From Robiginitalea marina (GTDB lineage: Bacteria; Bacteroidota; Bacteroidia; Flavobacteriales; Flavobacteriaceae): 64,000 nt of DNA. This document shows positions 53,556 to 62,652 of this stretch, piece after piece (the first letter of the stretch is position 1; each line of letters starts with the position of its first letter). Location of the stretch: contig NZ_JAMXIB010000008.1 of the NCBI RefSeq assembly GCF_024006985.1, positions 59,716 through 123,715 on the forward strand. Reading direction: 5' to 3'. The notes below the pieces were generated by a model, which was given only the letters and a program-made list of their open reading frames with translations, was not told the origin of the DNA and did not search any database. The position numbers and the translations under genes were made by a program.

Positions 53556-53719
53556 ATCTCCTGGTGTGGCTCCCGGACCCGGGTTGTCAATAATTGCCTG
53601 AATCAATTGGCCCACTATACCCGGGACGAGGGTTGCCTGCCCACCGGCATCAACAACCGGGTTTCCAGCCTGGTTATCAAGCGGATCAATTAGTGGCTTG
53701 CAAGAACAAGTTCCTGTGA
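53556..53719. other. Gene-free stretch after the RND operon
   Basis: No confident gene is present. On the minus strand roughly 53560-53720 reads as a compositionally plausible peptide (CSCKPLIDPLDNQAGNPVVD), which might be a gene remnant, but no start, family or ribosome site supports it. Confidence 0.35.
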
Positions 53720-53746
53720 AAATCCGGGCCGATGGCCCGGATTTTT
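53720..53746 (+). terminator. Terminator before the CPA1 antiporter gene
   Basis: AAATCCGGGCC (53720-53730) pairs with GGCCCGGATTT (53734-53744) over GAT, followed by a T-rich tail. It probably ends the RND operon transcript. Confidence 0.8.
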
Positions 53747-53806
53747 CTTGACGTATTTGCAGATATGGTGTACTTTCGGGATTCCCCTTCAATAACACCC
53801 GGCCCT

Positions 53807-55069
53807 ATGAACTACTTTGTCATCACCACCATTCTGGTACTGATCTCCGCTGTATTCGGTTACTGGAACGTGCGTTTTATCAAGCTGCCAAACACCATAG
53901 GGCTTACCGTGATCAGCATTGCCTTTACCCTGGCGGTATTTGCCCTGAGCTATATCGACGATTCCCTGCTGGAGGCGGAGCGCTATATCATCACCCATAT
54001 TGACTTCAAGACCGTCCTGCTCGACCTCATGCTGGGGTTCCTGCTTTTTGCGGGTGCCCTGCATACGGACCTGGAGAAATTAAAGAAGCACCGGTGGCCA
54101 ATCCTTGCCTTTGCCACCTTTGGGGTGCTGGTATCGACCTTCCTGATCGGGGGGGCGAGCTATTACGTGGTGCGGTTGTTTGGGATGGAAGTCCCCTTCA
54201 TTTACTGCCTGCTCTTCGGGGCCCTGATCTCCCCTACCGACCCCATTGCCGTCCTTGGGATCCTCAAGCAGATTGGGGCACCCAAAAAGCTGGAGATCAA
54301 AATCGTGGGAGAATCCCTTTTCAATGATGGGGTTGGAGTGGTCATTTTCCTCACCATTTTCAGCCTGGCAAAAAGCCCGGGGGCGGAATTCTCCATCCTG
54401 GAGGTGGGCCAACTCTTTGTCCACGAGGTATTCGGGGGGGTCATGCTGGGGGTTGTACTGGGGTGGATCACCTTCCAGATGATGCGCCGCATCGACGATT
54501 ATGCCGTGGAGGTGATTATTTCGCTGGCTGCCGTAATGGGGGGGATCGTCCTGTCGCAGTACTTGCATGTATCGGGACCCCTGGCTATGGTCATCGCCGG
54601 GCTTTTTGTAGGTGGCAGCCGGAACCGTTCCCTGGCCATGTCGGAAATCACGGAAACCTATGTGGATAAATTCTGGGAACTGATCGACATCCTGCTCAAT
54701 ACCATCCTCTTTGTCCTGATCGGGATGGAAATCCTGGTCCTGGACCTAGAATCGGAATACATCCTGGCCGGGGTCCTGATGATCCCCATAGCCCTGCTGT
54801 GCCGGTATGCCTCCCTGCTGTTACCCGTGCGCATTTTTCAAAGGCCCCTGGAATTCCTGCCGCATACCAACCTGGTGATGACCTGGGGTGGCCTGAGGGG
54901 GGCTATTTCCATTGCCCTGGCCCTGGGCCTGACCCAGGAAATGTACCGGGACCTTTTCCTGGTAATGACCTATGTGGTGGTGATTTTCTCCATCATCGGG
55001 CAGGGTCTGACCGTAAACCCCCTGATCAAAAGGCTTCAGAAAATCTGGAAAATCGATTTACGGGAGTAA
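53807..55069 (+). CDS. CPA1 family cation:proton antiporter (NhaP-like)
   Basis: The 420-residue protein has about twelve spans. The ion-binding motifs are Thr144-Asp145-Pro146 (ISPTDPIAV) and Asn173-Asp174 (GESLFNDGVGV), the pattern of electroneutral CPA1 Na+/H+ exchangers. It would support pH and sodium homeostasis. I chose ATG 53807 over an upstream in-frame start inside the terminator. TACTTTCG at 53771 is a candidate -7 element. Confidence 0.92.
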   Translation: MNYFVITTILVLISAVFGYWNVRFIKLPNTIGLTVISIAFTLAVFALSYIDDSLLEAERYIITHIDFKTVLLDLMLGFLLFAGALHTDLEKLKKHRWPILAFATFGVLVSTFLIGGASYYVVRLFGMEVPFIYCLLFGALISPTDPIAVLGILKQIGAPKKLEIKIVGESLFNDGVGVVIFLTIFSLAKSPGAEFSILEVGQLFVHEVFGGVMLGVVLGWITFQMMRRIDDYAVEVIISLAAVMGGIVLSQYLHVSGPLAMVIAGLFVGGSRNRSLAMSEITETYVDKFWELIDILLNTILFVLIGMEILVLDLESEYILAGVLMIPIALLCRYASLLLPVRIFQRPLEFLPHTNLVMTWGGLRGAISIALALGLTQEMYRDLFLVMTYVVVIFSIIGQGLTVNPLIKRLQKIWKIDLRE

Positions 55070-55070
55070 G

Positions 55071-55084
55071 GTGACTTTTGTCAC
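55071..55084. promoter_or_regulatory. Crp/Fnr-like operator variant upstream of the porin gene
   Basis: GTGACTTTTGTCAC has GTGAC and GTCAC halves around four T. Its centre (55077.5) lies 29.5 bases before CAACTTTG (55107-55114), which is TAnnTTTG with one mismatch. The half-sites differ from GTAAC/GTTAC by one base each, in the same place, so it may bind the same or a related regulator. It starts two bases after the antiporter stop codon. Confidence 0.55.
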
Positions 55085-55106
55085 TTTCCGGTTCACCATT
55101 AATTCA

Positions 55107-55114
55107 CAACTTTG
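55107..55114 (+). promoter_or_regulatory. -7 element of the porin promoter
   Basis: CAACTTTG matches TAnnTTTG except for the first base, 23 bases before the ATG. Confidence 0.42.
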
Positions 55115-55136
55115 GGGTTACCGAAATTACCGTCCT

Positions 55137-56579
55137 ATGCCTTTCCTTACCAGAAAAGGGATCATCCCGCTGCTCGGGATACTCCTCATCGCAGGTGGAC
55201 CTTCCCTCCGTTCCCAGCATGTAAATCCTGTCAAAGCAAAAGAACGTAACATGCTGGAGCACCAACTCCCTGATACCACCCAGGAAATCCATGGGGGGTT
55301 GCATTCCCTGCAGGAGTTCTTCGGGCTGGGGACCATCACGGGCCACCTGCGCAACTTCTTTATGAGCACCCACAATGAGGGCAGCCTCAGGGATTACTAT
55401 GCAAACGCCATAGGCGGCTCCATGCGGTTCCGCTCCCACGAATTCTATAATTTTGAGTTCGGGGCGGCCGGAATCTTCACCTACAAACTGTTTTCCAACG
55501 ACCTGAATGAGCCGGATCCGGTTGTCGGGCGGGTCTCCAAGTGGGAGCATGAACTCTTCGACATCCTGAACCTGGGGAACTTCAATGACCTGGACCGGCT
55601 TGAGGAACTCTACGTCCGGTACAATTTTTCCAGGGGGAATATCACCTACGGAAAAATGGAAATAGAAGACACCCCCTTGCTGAACCGGTCCGACGGCCGC
55701 ATGAAGCCCTTTGCCTTCAAGGGCTTTTGGCTGAACTACGCCCCGGCCGATAACCACCACCTGCAAGTGACCTGGATTGACCGGATTTCGCCCCGGAGCA
55801 CCGTGGAATGGTTCGATTTCAATGAAGGGATCGGCCTTTCCTTCAATGGGTTCCAGCCAGACGGCACGGAGGCGGAATACCACGAACACCTGGAGTCAGA
55901 CGGGTTGGCCATGTTGGGGTACCACACCCGCCTGCGCGATTTCAGGCTGGAATTCTACCAGTATTACCTGCACCATATTTCCCATATTACCTGGGCAGCC
56001 CTGGAATACCGCAAGAACGCCTGGGGCCTTGGCCTGCAGTACTCCGTCCAGTTCCCGGATGGCTTCCAGAACGACCTGGAATACGAACAGCGCTACATGC
56101 AACCCGGGGAGCGGGGGCAGGTGCTCAGTGGAAGGGTCCGCTACCACTTTGGGGACTGGGACCTATGGGGTGCCTATACCCATGCGTTTGACACAGGCCG
56201 CTACCTCTTCCCCAGGGAACTGGGGCGGGACCAGTTTTACACCTCCACGCAACGCTCGCGCCTCGAGGGCTTTGGGGATACAGATATCATTACCCTGGGG
56301 ACAGAAGTGCATTTTGGAAGGGACCACTTCACCGGGGGCCTGGAATACACCCGGCTTTTCGGGCCCGAGGTTAATGCCTACGAATTCAATAAATACAACC
56401 TGGATGCCTACCAGCAGGTGAACCTGAAACTGGACTACGCCTTCAAGGGTTTTCTGGAAGGAATGCACATGCAGCTGCTGTACGTCTACAAAAACAACCT
56501 GAACAACAACGCGCCCGAGGTCATTTTCAATATCAGCAACTTCCATCAGTTGAACTTCGTCACGAATTTTGAGTTTTGA
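55137..56579 (+). CDS. OprD-like outer-membrane porin
   Basis: This 480-residue protein has a signal peptide (ending SLRSQ) and alternating strands with many aromatic girdle residues through to a terminal Phe (FVTNFEF), the mark of an outer-membrane beta-barrel. Loop segments (SPRSTVEWFDFNEGIG, FGDWDLWGAYTHAFDTGR) resemble the OprD/OprO type. It probably takes up small charged molecules. I chose ATG 55137 because the frame upstream covers the operator. Confidence 0.8.
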   Translation: MPFLTRKGIIPLLGILLIAGGPSLRSQHVNPVKAKERNMLEHQLPDTTQEIHGGLHSLQEFFGLGTITGHLRNFFMSTHNEGSLRDYYANAIGGSMRFRSHEFYNFEFGAAGIFTYKLFSNDLNEPDPVVGRVSKWEHELFDILNLGNFNDLDRLEELYVRYNFSRGNITYGKMEIEDTPLLNRSDGRMKPFAFKGFWLNYAPADNHHLQVTWIDRISPRSTVEWFDFNEGIGLSFNGFQPDGTEAEYHEHLESDGLAMLGYHTRLRDFRLEFYQYYLHHISHITWAALEYRKNAWGLGLQYSVQFPDGFQNDLEYEQRYMQPGERGQVLSGRVRYHFGDWDLWGAYTHAFDTGRYLFPRELGRDQFYTSTQRSRLEGFGDTDIITLGTEVHFGRDHFTGGLEYTRLFGPEVNAYEFNKYNLDAYQQVNLKLDYAFKGFLEGMHMQLLYVYKNNLNNNAPEVIFNISNFHQLNFVTNFEF

Positions 56580-56728
56580 CGGAAAAACCGGGAAGTGCAA
56601 TCCTCCTTGAATGGGGGCAATGACCCCTCCCCCAACGGCAAGGTACACCACAAGGCTGCAATTTCCTTTCGCACCTTAAAACACCAATGCTTCCATAAAA
56701 CCCTGACAGCCAACCCTGTCCTGAGAGG

Positions 56729-57766
56729 CTATTCCACTGTCTGGAAGGGATAAACCACTTTCCAGTCGGTTTTCATATCGATAACGGTCCAACCCTTTTC
56801 CCGGGCCTCATCCAGGCCCTTGTCGAGGCGGCCGATATGGGAATCCCGGTCATAGGCCCATTCCCGTTCTGCATCCGTATGATGGAGGTACAGCATAAAG
56901 GCGCCCTTCGGGTTGGAAGCCGTATACTGGAGCATCTGCAGGTCCCCGTCGGAGTTTCCGGAGGCGAATATGGGTTTTTTACCAATAAATTTATGGATAC
57001 CCACGGGCTTGCCGGCCTTGTCGTCGATGAAATCCAGTTCCGGCAGTTTGCGGATCACCGGGGACCCTGCGTTGTAGTCAAATTCGGCTTTAATGCTGCT
57101 GCCCACCACCTGGTGGGGGGGGATGCCATAAACCTCCTCGGTCCAGGGGCGCATAAAATCAATCCCTCCTCCGGAAACAATAAAGGTGGTAAACCCGTTG
57201 TCCCGGAGGTAGTCCAGCAATTCCAGCATGGGCTGGTAGACCAGTGTATTGTAGGGCTGGTCAAACCGGGGGTGCCTGGCCCTTTCCAGCCAGTCCTTCA
57301 CAGAGGCGTCAAAGTCAGCTGTAGTCATGCCTGCATGAGAGGCCATCACCAGTTTAATGAGCCCGGGTTCCCCTTCAGCCATCAGGGCCTGCATATCCCC
57401 TTCCAGCAGGGCTTTAAATGGCTGCTGGTCCTTCCATTCGGGGTGATCGGAAGCCATGGCCCTGACCCGGTCGATGGCAAACTGCAACTGAAAATAAAAA
57501 GGTTGCTCCGACCAGAGGTTTCCATCATTGTCAAAGGTTGCGATGCGGTCAGCCTGAGGGACAAAGGTTGGGCTGCCTTCCCTGGTTACCCCTTCCACAA
57601 AAGCCATGATAGCCTCCTTGGTTTTACCTTCGTTCCAGGAAGGCAGGGGGTCCACAGAGGTGGTTTCGACAGATACGGTTTCGCCCTCCGGTGGGGTTTG
57701 TTCTTTGCATGAACAAGGGACCAGGAGGAGTGCCATCAACAGGCTTGTATAAATGTTCACTTTCAT
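56729..57766 (-). CDS. HAD-superfamily phosphatase-like lipoprotein
   Basis: The 345-residue protein has a lipoprotein signal (LLLVPCSC) and HAD motif I Asp79-x-Asp81 (TFDNDGNLW), motif II FIVSGGG, and later motifs FASGNSDGD. The FDNDGNLW form is seen in a Bacteroidota group encoded beside arylsulfatases. It could dephosphorylate a sugar or alcohol ester outside the cytoplasm. I chose ATG 57766 (MKVNIYT). It is downstream of the sulfatase, separated by a terminator-like hairpin. Confidence 0.83.
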   Translation of the reverse strand: MKVNIYTSLLMALLLVPCSCKEQTPPEGETVSVETTSVDPLPSWNEGKTKEAIMAFVEGVTREGSPTFVPQADRIATFDNDGNLWSEQPFYFQLQFAIDRVRAMASDHPEWKDQQPFKALLEGDMQALMAEGEPGLIKLVMASHAGMTTADFDASVKDWLERARHPRFDQPYNTLVYQPMLELLDYLRDNGFTTFIVSGGGIDFMRPWTEEVYGIPPHQVVGSSIKAEFDYNAGSPVIRKLPELDFIDDKAGKPVGIHKFIGKKPIFASGNSDGDLQMLQYTASNPKGAFMLYLHHTDAEREWAYDRDSHIGRLDKGLDEAREKGWTVIDMKTDWKVVYPFQTVE

Positions 57767-57791
57767 AACAGGGATAATTTTCCAATTAAAC

Positions 57792-57824
57792 AAAAAGCCG
57801 CCCGAAACAAAGGCGGCCTTTTAA
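57792..57824 (-). terminator. Terminator-like hairpin after the arylsulfatase gene
   Basis: Read on the minus strand, a GGCCGCC / GGCGGC stem is followed by TTTTTG. The stem is imperfect at its base. It may limit transcription from the sulfatase into the HAD gene. Confidence 0.6.
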
Positions 57825-57847
57825 AATCCTGATTTAGTACCTTAAAG

Positions 57848-59419
57848 TTACTTACTGCCGGGAATCATCCCCTTGATCTGCTCTTCAATGGTACTGAGGC
57901 TCCAGTCGCCGGGTACCTGGCTGGGCGGATAATCCTTGAAGGTCATTAGCCAGTTCATGGCGTAATACTGCATGCCCCCCAGGGCAAAAGCCCGGTCGAT
58001 ATACCAGTCCCAATAGGTATTGGATCCCTCAAGGGCCTTCTCAAAAGGGTCCCTCCTTAAATGGAACAGGTACGGTCCCCTCAACTTGACAAAAGGCTCA
58101 AACCAGAGGGACAATTGCTTGGCACGCTGGACCTGGAACATCGCCTTCCAGGGTCCGTAGCGAAGGGCCACAACCTCCCCGCCGTCGTTTACATAAATGA
58201 AACCCTTGCGGGCCGATTCATCAGTTTTACCCATCAGGTAATCCAGCTGGTTGACCCCATCGATATAGTTTTTATAACTCCTTCCGTTCAGGCTTACCCC
58301 ATTGCGGAGTTGTTCGGCTACCTTCGGGTTTCCCGCAATGGCAGCGAAGGTAGGCAGCCAGTCCTCATGGGATACGATTCCGTTTCGGTTCTCACCGGCC
58401 GGAAACTTGCCCGGCCATTTGATAAAGGCAGGGACGCGGTAAGCGCCTTCCCAGCTGCTGTTCTTTTCGCCGTGAAACGGGGTGGTACCCGCATCCGGCC
58501 AGGTATTGAAGTGGGGGCCGTTGTCGGTGGAATAAAACACGATGGTATTGTCGGCGATCCCGAGTTCTTCCAGGTAATCCAGCAACATGCCCACATGCAT
58601 ATCATGCTCGATCATCCCGTCTGTATACTCGTCATTTCCAGGGTGCCTGCGGTCTTCGCGCACATGCGTCCTGAAGTGCATCCGGGTCCCGTTCCACCAG
58701 GTGAAGAAAGGCTGACCCGCGTCAACCTGCTTCTTGATGAATTCCTTGGCTGCGGCCACGGTTTCGTCATCGATGGTTTCCATCCGTTTTTTGGTCAGGG
58801 CACCGGTATCTTCAATCCGCTGGCCGCCTTTGCCGTCAGCCCAGCTGTGGATTACACCGCGGGGTCCGAAAACCTCTTCAAACTTTTTCCCGTTGGCCAG
58901 CACCATCCCGGCCGGGTAATCCTCATTCTCAGGCTCTTCCTCGGCATTCAGGTGGTAGAGGTTCCCCAAGAATTCATCCCATCCGTGCATGGTGGGCAGG
59001 TGCTCATCCCGGTCCCCCTGGTGGTTTTTCCCAAACTGGCCGGTGGCATAGCCCTGGCTCTTCATGACCGTGGCAATGGTAACATCGGTTTTTTGCCAGC
59101 CCTGGGGCGCCCCGGGCATACCTACCTTGGTCATCCCGGTCCGCACGGGCACATTGCCTCCCAGAAAGGCTGCCCGGCCCGCGGTACAGCTCTGCTGGGC
59201 GTAATAATCCGTAAAGGAAAGTCCAGCCTTTGCAATTCGGTCTATGTTGGGGGTGTTGTACCCCATCATCCCGTGATTGTTGTGGCTGATGTTCCAGTAT
59301 CCGACATCATCGCCCCAAATTACCAGGATGTTCGGCTTTTTTTGCCCCTCCAGGGACGCCGAAACTCCCAGGACCAGGGCAATCAGAATTAACTTTTTCC
59401 ATTCGGCAAGAGTTCTCAT
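57848..59419 (-). CDS. Arylsulfatase (alkaline phosphatase superfamily)
   Basis: The 523-residue enzyme has a signal peptide (about 8-25), metal-binding Asp37-Asp38 (WGDDVG) and the formylglycine motif Cys78-Thr-Ala-Gly-Arg82. The cysteine form needs a maturase (FGE or anaerobic SME), which is not in the window. It would hydrolyse sulfate esters, probably of a sulfated polysaccharide or aryl sulfate. Start ATG 59419 gives a standard signal peptide; a longer frame upstream is unsupported. Confidence 0.93.
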   Translation of the reverse strand: MRTLAEWKKLILIALVLGVSASLEGQKKPNILVIWGDDVGYWNISHNNHGMMGYNTPNIDRIAKAGLSFTDYYAQQSCTAGRAAFLGGNVPVRTGMTKVGMPGAPQGWQKTDVTIATVMKSQGYATGQFGKNHQGDRDEHLPTMHGWDEFLGNLYHLNAEEEPENEDYPAGMVLANGKKFEEVFGPRGVIHSWADGKGGQRIEDTGALTKKRMETIDDETVAAAKEFIKKQVDAGQPFFTWWNGTRMHFRTHVREDRRHPGNDEYTDGMIEHDMHVGMLLDYLEELGIADNTIVFYSTDNGPHFNTWPDAGTTPFHGEKNSSWEGAYRVPAFIKWPGKFPAGENRNGIVSHEDWLPTFAAIAGNPKVAEQLRNGVSLNGRSYKNYIDGVNQLDYLMGKTDESARKGFIYVNDGGEVVALRYGPWKAMFQVQRAKQLSLWFEPFVKLRGPYLFHLRRDPFEKALEGSNTYWDWYIDRAFALGGMQYYAMNWLMTFKDYPPSQVPGDWSLSTIEEQIKGMIPGSK

Positions 59420-59693
59420 AAGTTTTAAAGTATTTAGGTTGATTATTTTAAAATGGATAGCTACAGGTTCTCGAGTACGTGTTTTGCCTCCCTCATAGAC
59501 CAGGGAAACAGGCATAAACCCCGCTTCGAAGAAAATACATTTTGAGCACGACACTATCAGGATTTTGCAACATTACCCGGGAAAATAAACTGTGAACATA
59601 TACTTTATTCAGGAAAACCCTGTCGGTAGTGCCACCACCAGCCCTTGAGCGCCACCGGGCCAATCGGATACCGGGGAACCCGAACAATGGTCC

Positions 59694-60620
59694 CTACTGC
59701 AAGACCTGCCTTCGCCTAAGGGTTTCCGAAGGCACTTCTCCAAAAAGTCCCTTATAATCCGCTGAAAATTGGCCCAAATGCATAAATCCCAACTGGTAGG
59801 CAATAGCCCGTACCTCTGTAAACGAGGGATCGGCCACTTTTAACAGTTTCTGGGCCATGGCAAGCCTCAGGTTCTTGATATACCGGTGCGGGGTAAACCC
59901 CGTATACTTTTTGAAATTGTAATATAACGTGCGCATGGGCCCGCCATACAGGTCCACCAGGGCTTCCACGTCCACATCCTTCCCAGACCGGATAGTCTGG
60001 TGGATGAACTCGACGATTTCGTGTATGGCCACAAAGTTCACGGCGATATACTTCATGCAATTCTGGCACTCCGGATTCAGCAACTCATAAAGGGCCCATT
60101 TCAATTCTGCCACTTCAAATTTCCCGAATTGAATCGCATTAATGATGATCCATCTGAGGTTCCCTGCTGTTGCACGCCGTTTGACCGACTGCAAATCGAT
60201 AGTGAAGTTCCAACTCAGGGGCAGGGGGATCCCTTCAGACCTCAACCAGGCGACCAACAGGGCCTCATCGATACTCACCGAATAGGAGGTAAAGCCAGAA
60301 GCCGCATCCACATCCAGGCCCCTTTCGGCATCAGTGACCAGCAGTTTGGACCGGGTCACCTCTTCTCCGTTCCAGATGCACCGGCCCGGGCAATCAATGA
60401 AGGTGAACATAACGCTCCCCTTCAGGTGGTGGCCATTGGCAAATACCCGCTTTCCGGTATATGCGGAATAAAAATTCACCTTCCCCTCGAGCTGGGAAAA
60501 GCCCCTTAGGTTGCCCTGGAAAGTGCCCTTTTCCTGCTGGATGACGTCCATCTGCCAGCCTACAAAGGCGGAGGCCATCTCATTAATATCCCTGGCAACA
60601 AAAATCTGAGGAGCCACCAT
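59694..60620 (-). CDS. AraC family transcriptional regulator
   Basis: The 308-residue protein has an N-terminal sensing domain and a C-terminal AraC double helix-turn-helix (about 215-305: LYGGPMRTLYYNFKKYTGF, AQKLLKVADPSFTEVRAIAY). It lies upstream of the sulfatase on the same strand, separated by 274 bases, so it may control the sulfatase/HAD genes. The ligand is unknown. Confidence 0.88.
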   Translation of the reverse strand: MVAPQIFVARDINEMASAFVGWQMDVIQQEKGTFQGNLRGFSQLEGKVNFYSAYTGKRVFANGHHLKGSVMFTFIDCPGRCIWNGEEVTRSKLLVTDAERGLDVDAASGFTSYSVSIDEALLVAWLRSEGIPLPLSWNFTIDLQSVKRRATAGNLRWIIINAIQFGKFEVAELKWALYELLNPECQNCMKYIAVNFVAIHEIVEFIHQTIRSGKDVDVEALVDLYGGPMRTLYYNFKKYTGFTPHRYIKNLRLAMAQKLLKVADPSFTEVRAIAYQLGFMHLGQFSADYKGLFGEVPSETLRRRQVLQ

Positions 60621-60815
60621 AAGACCCTTTGATGTTGGTTATTAAGTGGGGAACTCCTGAAAGATAATAAAATAATGATTGGTGCAATAGGTTCGGGCCG
60701 GGATTTATGCCTATCCACCAACGGTGGCCCGGGATAACCCCTCAAACGGAGAGGGAAGGCCTTGGTCTCCCCTGGCGAGGGAGGACCATGAAGCCTTGCA
60801 GCATTCGAAAAGCCC

Positions 60816-61454
60816 CTAGGTCCCCAAACGGAAGACCAGCCCTCCGCTGAAACCGCCCATGACAATGGTGCTGCCCACATTTACCCCCGAGCTCACCCCA
60901 CCGGTGCCGGCGCCGACGTAAAATCCGCCCCATTCCACCGGGAACAACAGGTTGCCCTGCAAATTCAGGCCCACGCGTTCGGTAAACATCACCACCACAC
61001 CCCCTTTGAGCCCAAAACTAAACTTGGTAACACTGTCGAGGCCCCGGGGCGCGATATCGCGATCAACGTTGTCGGGGGAAAAAACGGAAAATCCGATCTG
61101 CCCGCCAAAAAACGGCCGCACTTTGTCGTTCCCGAAGTAACGGGTCCCCCCGAGCATGAACCAGTCTGCATTGAGATCGGATAGCCTGCTCTCCGAAGGG
61201 CTGGCAATCCGGTCGCGGATGCGGAGTTCAGTGCTCATGTTGATATAGGTAACCTCAAGCATATAGTTGGAACGGATCTCGTAGCCCAGGGATATCCCGA
61301 ACATGCCGCTGTCATCCAATTTTATGTAATTGGGGCCATAGTTCAGTTTGCTTCCGAACTGGTAGCCATAAGTCGGGGTAATTTCAACGGCCTGGGCGTA
61401 GCCCCAGGACAGGGAAAGCAACATTAAGACGGAGAAGAGAATCACTTTTTTCAT
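60816..61454 (-). CDS. Outer-membrane beta-barrel protein
   Basis: The 212-residue protein has a signal peptide (ending WGYAQ) and an eight-strand-type barrel pattern with glycine-rich turns (GMFGISLGYEIRSNYMLEVTY, FFGGQIGFSVF, GFSGGLVFRLG). It resembles generic outer-membrane beta-barrel (OmpW/OmpX-like) proteins. Function is unknown. It is upstream of the AraC gene on the same strand, 195 bases away. Confidence 0.8.
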   Translation of the reverse strand: MKKVILFSVLMLLSLSWGYAQAVEITPTYGYQFGSKLNYGPNYIKLDDSGMFGISLGYEIRSNYMLEVTYINMSTELRIRDRIASPSESRLSDLNADWFMLGGTRYFGNDKVRPFFGGQIGFSVFSPDNVDRDIAPRGLDSVTKFSFGLKGGVVVMFTERVGLNLQGNLLFPVEWGGFYVGAGTGGVSSGVNVGSTIVMGGFSGGLVFRLGT

Positions 61455-62095
61455 AGTACTGGAGGGTTTAAAGCATTGTATGATTGGTTCTTAAAGGTAA
61501 TATTTTGATTGCGTAAACGGGATAATCTCTACCGGGAAAACACAACGACACACGATCAGGAAACACCGGGCCAGCAGAAGCATGACCAGCAGGAGTTGAA
61601 CTACTGCGGCAGTGTTGAAAATTACTTTCATACCGATTTTTCGGATCCGCAAAATCCCTTGCATAGGGTTGGGAACCGGAAGTTTCGACTTTGTTTGCGG
61701 CCGAAAGCTAGTGGTTTCACCTTTTTCCCCACCGAAAATACCCAAATCTTTGCAAAAAAAAGATATCGCTCCTCGGGCGGTCCTGGCCACACCCCTCTGG
61801 CACAAGGGCTTCACGCCAGGGCCTTAAACGGAAGGGTCAATGCCCATAGCCCCGGGCCTTGGGGGGTTGGGCCAGCAAAACCTCGCTTTCAAAACACGCT
61901 GGAAAATGACGGGGCCTGCATCGGATCCTTGCGTGTTGATCCGGAACCTTTTGGACCGATGGCCAGGGCGCCCCGGTATACACTATCGGAAAATTGCAAT
62001 TCCGGCAATGCCCCCGATTCCGGAAAAACAATTAAAACCGTACATTTAGGGCCGGCTCTTTTGAAACACACCTAATAACCTGAAAAAACACCCGT
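61455..62095. other. 640-base stretch without a confident gene
   Basis: AATCTTTG at 61745-61752 is one base from a -7 element and is followed by A-rich DNA and inverted repeats (CCCTCTGGC / GCCAGGG around 61795-61825), but no plausible ORF starts nearby. It could promote a small RNA. TACATTTA at 62041-62048 is a candidate -7 element for the next plus-strand gene. Confidence 0.4.
61491..61631 (-). CDS. Possible small membrane peptide, 46 aa
   Basis: A 46-codon frame beginning at ATG 61631 encodes a hydrophobic span (VVQLLLVMLLLARCFLIVC) and a polar tail. No ribosome site or -7 element is convincing. It may be chance in a stretch otherwise without a clear gene. Confidence 0.18.
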   Translation of the reverse strand: MKVIFNTAAVVQLLLVMLLLARCFLIVCRCVFPVEIIPFTQSKYYL

Positions 62096-62569
62096 ATGAA
62101 AACAGTCCTTATTTCCATGTCCGTGCTGATCCTGGGGATCCTGTCGGGCCGTGCCCAATCCAATGTAGAAGAAATTGACTTTATCCAGTCCATCTTCGGA
62201 GCTGAGAAAAAACAAATCACCTCCATGTTCATCAATTTGGAAGGCCAACAGGCCGACGCCTTCTGGAAACTATACGATGAATACGAAGTGAAGCGAAAAC
62301 TCCTTGGCAAGGAGCGTTTTGAGCTGATCAGGCGGTATGCCGAAGAGTACAGCGGGATCACTGCCGAACAAACGGATGAACTGATGGGCAAGGCCATCAA
62401 ACTCCGCAATGCCAACAACAAACTCGTCGACACCTACTACAAGAAAATCAGGAAGGCCGCCGGGTCTATAGCGGCAGCCCAGTTCCACCAGCTCGAATCG
62501 TATATCCAGGCCGAGATACGCACAGAGCTATTCGAGAGCATCCCCATCATTGGGGAATTGGATGACTGA
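62096..62569 (+). CDS. Small secreted helical protein, Spy/CpxP-like
   Basis: The 157-residue product has a signal peptide (ending SGRAQ) and a long, charged helical mature part: EGQQADAFWKLYDEYEVKRK, ELIRRYAEEYSGITAEQTDEL. This resembles Spy/CpxP (LTXXQ-like) periplasmic chaperones, but the LTXXQ repeats are not obvious. A strong terminator follows. Confidence 0.7.
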   Translation: MKTVLISMSVLILGILSGRAQSNVEEIDFIQSIFGAEKKQITSMFINLEGQQADAFWKLYDEYEVKRKLLGKERFELIRRYAEEYSGITAEQTDELMGKAIKLRNANNKLVDTYYKKIRKAAGSIAAAQFHQLESYIQAEIRTELFESIPIIGELDD

Positions 62570-62588
62570 TTCCTTATCGCCCCTTTAG

Positions 62589-62628
62589 AAAAATGCCGCC
62601 AGGAGGAACCAGGCGGCATTTTTTTTTT
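62589..62628. terminator. Terminator between the convergent small exported protein genes
   Basis: AAAAATGCCGCC (62589-62600) pairs with GGCGGCATTTTT (62612-62623), with a long T tract to 62627. It terminates the plus-strand gene and probably also the minus-strand lipoprotein gene. Confidence 0.88.
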
Positions 62629-62652
62629 AAGTCAATACGTGCCCGGGGAACC

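Noticed and set aside
58061..59392. 443-codon open frame on the plus strand
   Set aside because: Antisense to the arylsulfatase gene; composition follows the opposite strand's codons.
61509..62075. 188-codon plus-strand frame
   Set aside because: No ribosome site, no domain, and composition unlike neighbouring proteins.
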